A DNA stretch of 13,017 nucleotides from Novosphingobium sp. (lineage in GTDB: Bacteria; Pseudomonadota; Alphaproteobacteria; Sphingomonadales; Sphingomonadaceae), in assembly GCA_030830245.1 (NCBI GenBank), contig JAURNJ010000202.1:1-13017 (forward strand). The letters are read 5' to 3'. Every line of letters starts with the position of its first letter. Position 1 is the stretch's first letter. Under the pieces are notes generated by a model. The model made no database searches, had not been told where the DNA came from, and saw only the letters and a program-made list of their open reading frames with translations. Positions 7,231-13,017 of the stretch are shown here, in pieces. Made by a program: the position numbers and the translations under genes.

Positions 7231-8502
7231 TCAGAACGGCAGATTGTAAAGCTTCACCGCGTTGTCCTGAAGCACCTTCTTCTGCACTTCGTAGCTGTAG
7301 CCGCCGAGCACATCCTTGAGGTGCGCCTGCACCCCTGGATAGAGCGAGGTCGGATGCGGGAAGTCGGTTTCGAACATGATCTTGTCCTCGCCGATGCGGT
7401 GCAGCAGGTCCTTCGGCCCGACGCTCTCGAACCAGAACGTGCACCAGAAGTGGTCGTTCCAGTATTCCCAAGGCGACTTCTTGAGCTTGTCGCGCTTGCC
7501 CGCCAGCATCTCGCGGAACTGGTGTTCGAGAGCTTCGACCGCCCACGGCACCCAGCCCGCGCCGCTTTCGATAAGGCCGATCTTCAGGCCGGGGTGCCGG
7601 TCGAGCCTGCCCGAAACCATCCAGTTGCCCATGGTTGCGGCATTGCCCATCGAGAACATCATGGCGACGACCGCGAGGCCTTCCTCGAACTCAAAATCCT
7701 TCCAGGTCATCGTGAAGGGATTGATCGAGGCGTTAAGGTGGAAATTGAGCGCCATGCCGGTGTCGCTGCACAGGTCGAGGAACTCGGTCCAGTAGTCGTT
7801 CATGAAGCTGGGAACGCCGACGAATTCAGGCGTATCGGGCAGGACGAAGCCCTTGAGGCCCATTTCGTGGCAACGACGCGCCTCGGCCATCATGGCCTTC
7901 TGGTCCCAATAGGGCAGGTGCGCCATGTTGAAGATGCGCTGGCCGCTGACTTCCTGGTATTCTGCGGAAGCATCATTGTAGATGCGCACGATGGTGTGGG
8001 CGAGCTCCTTGTCGTCCAGGGTCATCAGCATGCCCGCCTGGGTAACGCCTGAATTCTGGTAACAGATCTGCGCGTGGACACCCATGTCGTCCATCGCCTT
8101 TAGGCGCGGACCGATCTCATGCCCCCCGGGGTGCGACTGGTCCAGGTTGGGGAATGCAAAGCGGCCCAGCAGCTTGTTGTTATCCTTGCGGATCACGTTG
8201 CCGCCGGTTGCGCCAAGATCGCGGTCGCCTAGGTGCCAGCGGTCGCGTCCGTCGATCCGCTTGATCACCGGCATCTTGTCCTTCATCGCGGCAGGCGCGC
8301 GGCTGGTGAAGAGATCCGGCGCTTCGGTCAGGTGTGCATCGGTATCGACGATCTTGATCCCGGCGAACATCGGATCGAGCCCCTTGGACTCCTGCGAATA
8401 ATCGACTTCGCGGATGATTCCGCCTTCGCTGAAGCCGGTCTCGGCCCAGTATTTGACGGCGCTTTCCTGCATTTCCTTGGTCTTGGGATCGGCGTCGGCC
8501 AT
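7231..8502 (-). CDS. Amidohydrolase family 2 metal-dependent hydrolase/decarboxylase
   Basis: The 423-residue protein belongs to the amidohydrolase-2 group (ACMSD-like TIM barrels). Members hydrolyse or decarboxylate aromatic acids and related compounds using a bound metal. Visible signatures are IVDTDAHLTE (51-60; the Asp55-x-His57 metal pair), HLPYWD (195-200), FHLNAS with His255 (254-259), LIESGAGWVPWA (310-321) and MFETDFPHP with Asp380 (376-384). All expected metal or catalytic positions appear present. The N-terminus carries ~48 extra residues before the first barrel strand. GGAGA seven bases before the ATG (8500-8502) supports the start. It is divergent from the P450 gene with ~200 bp between them, which suggests joint control and a shared catabolic or tailoring pathway. 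The substrate cannot be read from sequence; hydrolase versus decarboxylase is undecided. Confidence 0.88.
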   Translation of the reverse strand: MADADPKTKEMQESAVKYWAETGFSEGGIIREVDYSQESKGLDPMFAGIKIVDTDAHLTEAPDLFTSRAPAAMKDKMPVIKRIDGRDRWHLGDRDLGATGGNVIRKDNNKLLGRFAFPNLDQSHPGGHEIGPRLKAMDDMGVHAQICYQNSGVTQAGMLMTLDDKELAHTIVRIYNDASAEYQEVSGQRIFNMAHLPYWDQKAMMAEARRCHEMGLKGFVLPDTPEFVGVPSFMNDYWTEFLDLCSDTGMALNFHLNASINPFTMTWKDFEFEEGLAVVAMMFSMGNAATMGNWMVSGRLDRHPGLKIGLIESGAGWVPWAVEALEHQFREMLAGKRDKLKKSPWEYWNDHFWCTFWFESVGPKDLLHRIGEDKIMFETDFPHPTSLYPGVQAHLKDVLGGYSYEVQKKVLQDNAVKLYNLPF

Positions 8503-8540
8503 GACATTATCTCCAGTAAATTCTTAATGATGACATTATC
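8501..8540. promoter_or_regulatory. 11-bp direct repeat over the amidohydrolase start, candidate operator
   Basis: ATGACATTATC occurs at 8501-8511 and again at 8530-8540, 29 bp start to start. The first copy covers part of the amidohydrolase start codon and its ribosome binding site. The second is embedded in an inverted repeat TAATG-ATGA-CATTA (8525-8538). The layout suits a regulator controlling the amidohydrolase and possibly the divergent P450. A local duplication of the leader is the alternative. Confidence 0.45.
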
Positions 8541-8594
8541 GCGATTCGTTCGCAGGATTGCAACGCAGGCCACCGCGCCGGGGCGATAATCCGG

Positions 8595-8612
8595 CCTGTC
8601 CTTTCGGGCAGG
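8595..8612 (+). repeat. Hairpin in the P450 leader region
   Basis: CCTGTCC-TTTC-GGGCAGG makes a 7-bp stem (one G·U pair as RNA) with a 4-base loop, about 90 bp before the P450 start. Whether it is transcribed depends on where the P450 promoter lies. No other strong structure is seen in 8541-8703. Confidence 0.35.
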
Positions 8613-8703
8613 ACACACCAGCGACGTCCAAGGCAAAAATCGCACGTGCGGCTTGCTCTTGCGGGTGCACATCTGCATGAAGCGCCATCGTTTGGAGACA
8701 GCC

Positions 8704-10053
8704 ATGACCATGCAAGCAACCCTCGCGCGCACCCCGAAAGAAGAGCTGGAAAAGATCTTCCCGCAATCGCTCGACGCGCTGCGCACAACGATGGAAAACC
8801 GGCCTGACAACGTGCCCGAAGACCGTGTGGTCAGGCTGCCGATGGGGATGAACGCCAACGCCAACGACCTCGTCGATCCCTACGAGCCGTTCGACTGGCT
8901 GGCGAGCGCGGACATTCCCCGCCTGCTCTACAATCCGGCATCGGGCATGGAGCTGTCCGAAGTGGCAGGCGGCGGATCTTCACCGGGCAACTGGGTCGTC
9001 ACTCATTACGACGACATCGACCGTGTTTATTGCGACAACGAGTGCTTCTCGAACAAGGGCACGGCCGAGTTCCAGCGCCTGATCGGCGAGACGTTCCCTT
9101 CGATCCCGCTCGCGCTCGATCCGCCCGACCATACACAGTATCGTATGTTCCTGTGGCCCAATTTCACTCCGGTCCACATCACCAAGGTGCTGGAGCCGCA
9201 AATCCGCAAGGTTGTCGATGAGATGATCGACGAGTTTGCCATGAAGGGCGAGGTCGACATCGCGTGGGATTTCGCCCGCGTGTTTCCAGTGCGGATCTTC
9301 ATGGGCCTGATGGGCTTTCCCGACGAGAAGTTCGACGAATTCCTCGAATGGGAATGGGCGATCCTGCATTCCAACGATTTCGAACGGATGCAGTGGGCGC
9401 TGCGCAACGTGCTCGGCTTCCTGCGCGGTTTCATCGAGGAGAAGCGCGCCAATCCGGACGAATTCCTCACCTCGCGGATCGTCCACGGCGAGATCAAGGG
9501 CCGCAAGCTGACCGATGACGAGATCATCGGCATGACCTGGTTCCTGTGGCTGGGCGGGCTCGACACGGTCGCGGCGACCATCGCCCAGATGTTCCGCCGC
9601 ATGGCTCTGCAGCCTGAAATCCAGACGATGATTCGCGACAATCCCGATTGCATCAATGGCGCTGTCGAGGAATTCCTGCGCACCCAGCCGATCCTCAACA
9701 CCGGCAGGCGTGCGGTGAAGGACTTCGAATGGCACGGAGTCCAGATCAGGAAGGGCGATCCCTTCACCGCGTTCAACCAGGCAGGCAATTTCGACCCGGC
9801 GCAATTTGCCAACCCGCGCACCTTCGATCCCACCCGCGTCGGCAACCGGCACCACACCTTCGTGGCCGGAGTGCATATCTGCCTTGGCGCGCACCTCGCT
9901 CGCCGTGAACTGCGCGTCTTGCTGGAGCGCTGGTTTGCCCGCATTCCCGAGTTCCGGGTGAAGCCGGGCACGGACACCTCGCTCTATCCCACGCTGCTCG
10001 GCATCCGGAACCTGCACATCGAGTGGGACGCGTCGAAGGTGAAGAAGGGTTGA
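8704..10053 (+). CDS. Cytochrome P450 (soluble bacterial type)
   Basis: This is a heme monooxygenase that needs electrons from a ferredoxin and its reductase, neither of which is in the window. From ATG 8704 it has 449 residues. Signatures in order are DPPDHTQYR (139-147, helix C region), WLGGLDTVAA (282-291, the oxygen-binding I helix with Gly284/Asp287/Thr288), EFLR (323-326, the ExxR salt bridge), and FVAGVHICLG (386-395) with heme-ligand Cys393. All hallmark residues are intact. The open frame starts at 8653, but ATG 8704 has GGAGA five bases ahead and no other start is as well placed. No membrane anchor is visible. It is divergent from the amidohydrolase gene, and its TGA overlaps the probable TTG start of the following methyltransferase, so the two should be co-transcribed. 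The CYP family and substrate are not assigned. Confidence 0.95.
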   Translation: MTMQATLARTPKEELEKIFPQSLDALRTTMENRPDNVPEDRVVRLPMGMNANANDLVDPYEPFDWLASADIPRLLYNPASGMELSEVAGGGSSPGNWVVTHYDDIDRVYCDNECFSNKGTAEFQRLIGETFPSIPLALDPPDHTQYRMFLWPNFTPVHITKVLEPQIRKVVDEMIDEFAMKGEVDIAWDFARVFPVRIFMGLMGFPDEKFDEFLEWEWAILHSNDFERMQWALRNVLGFLRGFIEEKRANPDEFLTSRIVHGEIKGRKLTDDEIIGMTWFLWLGGLDTVAATIAQMFRRMALQPEIQTMIRDNPDCINGAVEEFLRTQPILNTGRRAVKDFEWHGVQIRKGDPFTAFNQAGNFDPAQFANPRTFDPTRVGNRHHTFVAGVHICLGAHLARRELRVLLERWFARIPEFRVKPGTDTSLYPTLLGIRNLHIEWDASKVKKG

Positions 10054-10673
10054 GTGAACGGCGCGCGCTGCCGCTCGATCCCGATTCGGTAAAGGGCTTC
10101 CTCGATCCCGAGGAGGGTTGGGCGCTGTACGACGCTGCGCATGCCGCGGCGCCGCTTGGCCCGGTGGTCGAGATCGGCGCGTATTGCGGCAAGTCCGCGC
10201 TCTATCTTGGCGCGGCCTGCAAGGCTTCGGGCAATACGCTGTTCTCGATCGATCATCATTGCGGCTCGGAGGAAAACCAGCCGGGCTGGGAATGGCACGA
10301 TGCCGAGCTGTGGAACGAATCGGCAGGACGGCTCGATACGCTGCCCACCTTCCGCGAGACGATCCGCAAGGCCGGGCTGGACGACACCGTCGTCGCGCTG
10401 GTCGGGCGCTCGACCCAGATTTCGGCGGTGTGGGACCGACCCTGCGGCATGGTCTTCATAGATGGCGGGCACACGATGGAAGCCGCCCTCGAAGACCTGC
10501 GTGGCTGGTCGGGCAAGGTAGCGCGCGGTGGCACGCTGGCGATCCACGATGTATTCCCGAACCCCGACGATGGAGGCCGTCCGCCCTACGAGATCTACCG
10601 CATGGCGCTTGCATCCGGCCTGTTCGAAGAAAGCGCCGCAGTGAAAAGCCTGCGACTGCTCAGGCGGGCCTAG
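10050..10673 (+). CDS. Class I SAM methyltransferase (Methyltransf_24-like)
   Basis: The 207-residue product has a compact SAM-binding Rossmann core: motif I VVEIGAYCGKS (39-49), the ribose-binding acidic position SIDHH (Asp68), and FIDGGHT (136-142, Asp138), followed by GGTLAIHDVFPNPDDGG (160-176). The stretch CGSEENQPGWEWHD (71-84) and RLDTLPTFRET (94-104) are highly patterned and look family-specific. The proposed start is TTG 10050 inside the P450 stop (TTGA overlap), with AAGGTGA about eight bases upstream. An alternative is GTG 10023, adding nine poor residues. Its stop TAG shares CTAG with the convergent toroid gene. It may act in the same pathway as the minus-strand glycosyltransferase-methyltransferase-toroid set, but it is transcribed with the P450. 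The substrate is unknown; an O-methyltransferase is the default guess. Confidence 0.85.
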   Translation: MSERRALPLDPDSVKGFLDPEEGWALYDAAHAAAPLGPVVEIGAYCGKSALYLGAACKASGNTLFSIDHHCGSEENQPGWEWHDAELWNESAGRLDTLPTFRETIRKAGLDDTVVALVGRSTQISAVWDRPCGMVFIDGGHTMEAALEDLRGWSGKVARGGTLAIHDVFPNPDDGGRPPYEIYRMALASGLFEESAAVKSLRLLRRA

Positions 10674-11710
10674 TCAGCGAAAATCCTGCTTCCCGGCGTC
10701 ATCCCTTCGAGCGCATCCAGAGCCAGCACATAGGCCGCCTGGGTCCAGCCCGGCTTTTCCGCAGGCCAGTCGATGGCTTCATCGAACTGCCAGCCCATCC
10801 AGAACACGCCGTCGCCATCGCGGCGGGTTTCGACGAGATGGAGCAGCCGCGCCGCTTCGCTATGGTTTCCGCAGCGCAGCAGGGCCATGACAAGCTCGCA
10901 TGTTTCGGCGACTGTCACCCACGGTTCGCTTTCCACGCAGCGGCAACCAAGATCCGCTTCGATGAAACGGTGCCATTGCCCGCGCAGATGGGCATGTGCA
11001 GCCTTCCCGGTCACGGCCCCTGCCAGCACGGGATAATACCAGTCCATGGCGTGATGGCCGCGCTGCTGTTCCAAACGGGCAAAGCGTTCGGGCCGAGTGC
11101 GGATCGTCTCACCCAGCCGCTCGCGCGCCTCGCGCCAGCTAGGCTGGTCTTCGCGCATGACCGCCGCCAGATCGAGCGCATGTCCGAGACTGGCGAAGAT
11201 ACTCGCGTTTCCGGCCAGCAATGCATCGTCGAGGCCAGTGCCGTGCGCCTCGGCACACCACGATACGTCGCCATGATCATGCTGATGGTCGAGGACATGG
11301 TCTATCGCAGCACGCACCATGGGCCAGTATGGCTTGGCGGCGCGCGTGCCGAACAGGAGCCGATGGTGCTCCACGGCGGTTGCGACATAGGCGGTAAAAT
11401 TGGTGTCGAGCACCTGCGGAGCGGGTACCCGCGCAATGGCAACGTGATCGGCCATCGGCAGGGCATTGCCATATTCGCTTAGAAAAGCGCCGTCGCCCTG
11501 TTGCGCATTGGCTAAAGCATCGAGTCCAGCGCGGGCCGCGCGCTCCTCTCCCGCAACGCCTAGCGCCATGACACATTCGGCATGGTTCCAGCTGTCCCAC
11601 GGGCCTTGCTCGAACCAAGGGATCATGCCGTCGCCCTGCTGCACCTCGAGGATGCGGGCGACCGGCGCAGCGAGGCGCGACCGAAGCGCGGTGGCAACTT
11701 GCAGCATCAT
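10670..11710 (-). CDS. Alpha/alpha-toroid 'prenyltransferase-like' protein
   Basis: The 346-residue protein has the look of the terpenoid cyclase/prenyltransferase alpha-alpha toroid fold. Short Gly-Asp-Gly turns recur at repeat ends: QQGDGMIPWF (24-33), QQGDGAF (70-76) and DGDGVFW (298-304). Conserved-looking blocks are WDSWNHAECVMAL (38-50), LDTNFTAYVATAVEHH (101-116), MDWYYPVLAGAVTG (222-235) and CRCVESEPWVTVAETCELV (256-274). There is no DxDD motif of class II terpene cyclases and no clear protein-prenyltransferase zinc site, so the database-style name 'prenyltransferase' should not be read as function. The frame is open to 11827, but ATG 11710 overlaps the TGA of the upstream methyltransferase (ATGA), so this start is preferred and implies coupling. 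A sugar- or lipid-handling enzyme is possible. No signal peptide is seen. Confidence 0.75.
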   Translation of the reverse strand: MMLQVATALRSRLAAPVARILEVQQGDGMIPWFEQGPWDSWNHAECVMALGVAGEERAARAGLDALANAQQGDGAFLSEYGNALPMADHVAIARVPAPQVLDTNFTAYVATAVEHHRLLFGTRAAKPYWPMVRAAIDHVLDHQHDHGDVSWCAEAHGTGLDDALLAGNASIFASLGHALDLAAVMREDQPSWREARERLGETIRTRPERFARLEQQRGHHAMDWYYPVLAGAVTGKAAHAHLRGQWHRFIEADLGCRCVESEPWVTVAETCELVMALLRCGNHSEAARLLHLVETRRDGDGVFWMGWQFDEAIDWPAEKPGWTQAAYVLALDALEGMTPGSRIFAD

Positions 11711-12417
11711 GGGTCTCGCCTGAAATACATTGCCAGGCTCTTGCCCATTATCGGATCGAGAACGCGTTCCAAACCCCGAGTCAGCCACGGGGCCTGCATC
11801 ATGTCCCAGACAAGCAGGCGATGCCAAGCCTTGACCAGCGGATGATCGTCACGCCGGCTCCAGAACGCGGTCTTGAGCCACCAGAACGGCGTATGCAGCG
11901 CATGGGCATGGTGCGAGGAGAGGAATGTGAAGCCGGCCTGCTCCACCATTGTGCGCAGTTCGCCCGGATCGACGATGCGGATGTGCCCGCCGGGCTGGTC
12001 CGAATAGCCTCCCGGCCCCGAGGCGAGTTTCCAGCAGATCCACTCGGGCCAGGCGCGCGGCACAGTCACGGCATAGATCGCGCCAGGCTTGAGTACGCGC
12101 GCGGCCTCGGAAACCAGCGCCGCCATGTCCGGCACATGTTCGAGCACCTCCGAACAGATTGCCGCATCGAAGCTGCGATCATCGAACGGCAGCGCGGACG
12201 CATCGGCAGTGCGGAACTCGGCGACCGGGCCCTTGCCGCCAAGATCGGCGGCGCGCTCGCGCGCCAGCGCCAGCGATGCCTCGTCAAGATCGACACCAAT
12301 GGCCTGTGCCTGGGTCAGCAATTGCACGCCGTGGCAGTGCCGCCCCTCGCCGCAGCCGATGTCAAGCAGCCGGTCTCCCTTGCCGAGGCCCAGCGCCTCG
12401 ATCCTTGCGGTCAGCAT
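11707..12417 (-). CDS. Class I SAM methyltransferase (Methyltransf_11-like)
   Basis: The 236-residue product carries motif I LLDIGCGEG (17-25), an acidic ribose-binding loop GVDLDE (41-46), ADASALPFDD (71-80) and SEVLEHVPDM (89-98), a standard SAM-dependent methyltransferase core. The C-terminal third is unusual, rich in His and Trp: GGHIRIVDPGEL (143-154), SSHHAHALHTPFWWLK (167-182), HPLVKAWHRLLVWDMM (192-207), and a hydrophobic end around PWLTRGLERVLDPIMGKSLA (210-229). This part probably recognises the substrate and perhaps the membrane surface. ATG 12417 overlaps the glycosyltransferase stop by 7 bp, and its own stop overlaps the toroid start by 4 bp, so three genes are translationally coupled. 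The substrate is likely a product of the glycosyltransferase (inference). Confidence 0.88.
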   Translation of the reverse strand: MLTARIEALGLGKGDRLLDIGCGEGRHCHGVQLLTQAQAIGVDLDEASLALARERAADLGGKGPVAEFRTADASALPFDDRSFDAAICSEVLEHVPDMAALVSEAARVLKPGAIYAVTVPRAWPEWICWKLASGPGGYSDQPGGHIRIVDPGELRTMVEQAGFTFLSSHHAHALHTPFWWLKTAFWSRRDDHPLVKAWHRLLVWDMMQAPWLTRGLERVLDPIMGKSLAMYFRRDP

Positions 12418-13016
12418 CGCGAGGCTACAGCCTCGTGCAGCAAGGCTTCATAGGCCTCGCCAACCCTGTCCCAGCCATAGCGTTGCCGCACCCTGGCAAG
12501 GCCGGCAATCGCCATGGAAGCGCGCTGCTCGCTGTCGCGCAGCAAACCGTCGATCGCATCGCGCAGGGCCTTGCCGCAACCGGCGCGCACAATGAGGCCG
12601 GCGTCGCCCACCACCTCCGGCAAAGCGCCCCCATCGGTGACGACAACCGGCGTGCCACAAGCCATCGCCTCGATCGCGGGCAGGCCGAACCCTTCGTAAA
12701 GTGAGGGCGTGACGCACACGGTGGCGCTTGCGTAGAGATCGGCGAGTTGCGCGTTGGTCAGCCCGCTGACGAAGCGCATCCTGCCTTGTGCCTCGAGCTT
12801 TCGCGCCAGTTCGCGCGATTGGCCTTCGCGCGGCTTGCCGACCACGACCAGCTCAAGCTCGGGCCAGTCAGGGACAAGCGCCTCGAAGGCGGCGAGCAGG
12901 TGGCGAAGGCCCTTGAGCGGTACGTCGGAACTCGAAGTGGTAACGATCCTGAGGCGCTGCGGCGCCTCGATCTCGCGCGGCGCGAATGTCGCCTGATCGA
13001 CCCCGAGCGGAACGAC
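12411..13016 (-). CDS. Family-4 glycosyltransferase, C-terminal 201 residues (cut by window edge)
   Basis: This is the C-terminal, nucleotide-sugar-binding half of a GT-B retaining glycosyltransferase. From the window edge inward it shows VVPLGVDQATFAPR, then TTSSSDVPLKGLRHLLAAFE (the phosphate/KG loop), ELVVVGKP, and RFVSGLTNAQLADLYASA. The EGFGLPAIE signature (12694-12668, the E-x7-E pair that contacts the donor sugar) is followed by AMACGTPVVVTDGGALPEVV. Family-4 proteins are usually 350-420 residues, so about half, the acceptor domain, lies beyond position 13017. The gene leads into the methyltransferase with a 7-bp overlap. Donor and acceptor cannot be assigned from this half. Confidence 0.93.
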   Translation of the reverse strand, partial: VVPLGVDQATFAPREIEAPQRLRIVTTSSSDVPLKGLRHLLAAFEALVPDWPELELVVVGKPREGQSRELARKLEAQGRMRFVSGLTNAQLADLYASATVCVTPSLYEGFGLPAIEAMACGTPVVVTDGGALPEVVGDAGLIVRAGCGKALRDAIDGLLRDSEQRASMAIAGLARVRQRYGWDRVGEAYEALLHEAVASRC

Positions 13017-13017
13017 C

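Noticed and set aside
8328..8864. 178-residue minus-strand frame crossing the divergent region and the amidohydrolase start
   Set aside because: It spans the shared control region in a frame different from the amidohydrolase and overlaps P450 coding sequence; no frameshift is needed to explain either gene.
10118..11482. 454-residue plus-strand frame across the methyltransferase and toroid genes
   Set aside because: It runs in the wrong frame of one gene and antisense to another, with Arg/Pro/Ala-rich sequence and no family character.
11711..11827. 39-residue N-terminal extension of the toroid protein
   Set aside because: It lies inside the methyltransferase gene, is low in family-like character, and the ATGA overlap at 11710 gives a natural coupled start.

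Overview
The window is GC-rich DNA packed with genes. It looks like the chromosome of an alphaproteobacterium, most likely a sphingomonad of the Erythrobacter/Novosphingobium type. The reasons are the serC-serA-hisZ-purA neighbourhood, the alphaproteobacterial form of SerC, the separate HisZ subunit and the general protein style. The genus is an inference. No tRNA, rRNA, CRISPR, insertion sequence or prophage gene is visible. Both ends cut through a gene: purA on the left and a glycosyltransferase on the right.

Left part (1-7230), mostly housekeeping. A minus-strand block runs serC (6355-5231), serA (5137-3554), hisZ (3528-2419). It supplies two serine-pathway enzymes and the regulatory subunit of the first histidine enzyme. 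purA (933 to beyond position 1) follows on the same strand. A plus-strand gene (1207-2412) lies between hisZ and purA. It encodes a PAS domain, the first few residues of a GGDEF domain, the last ~55 residues of an EAL domain, and an intact-looking PilZ domain. It reads as a PAS-GGDEF-EAL-PilZ cyclic-di-GMP protein whose catalytic core has been removed in frame. Divergent from serC is a small extensin-family lipoprotein gene (6517-7182).

Middle part (7231-10053), accessory metabolism. An amidohydrolase-family-2 enzyme (minus) and a bacterial cytochrome P450 (plus) are divergent around a ~200-bp control region. That region holds an 11-bp direct repeat, one copy of which lies on the amidohydrolase ribosome binding site and start codon. 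The pair looks catabolic or tailoring; the substrate is unknown, and no ferredoxin or ferredoxin reductase is in the window.

Right part (10050-13017), a possible glycolipid or glycan module. A family-4 glycosyltransferase, a SAM methyltransferase and an alpha/alpha-toroid 'prenyltransferase-like' protein are translationally coupled on the minus strand, with 7-bp and 4-bp overlaps. A second, different methyltransferase on the plus strand overlaps the P450 stop codon at its start and shares a CTAG with the toroid gene at its stop. From memory the same four protein families are neighbours in actinobacteria, which would suggest a conserved but poorly described pathway. This module and the collapsed PAS/PilZ gene are the two items most worth following up.
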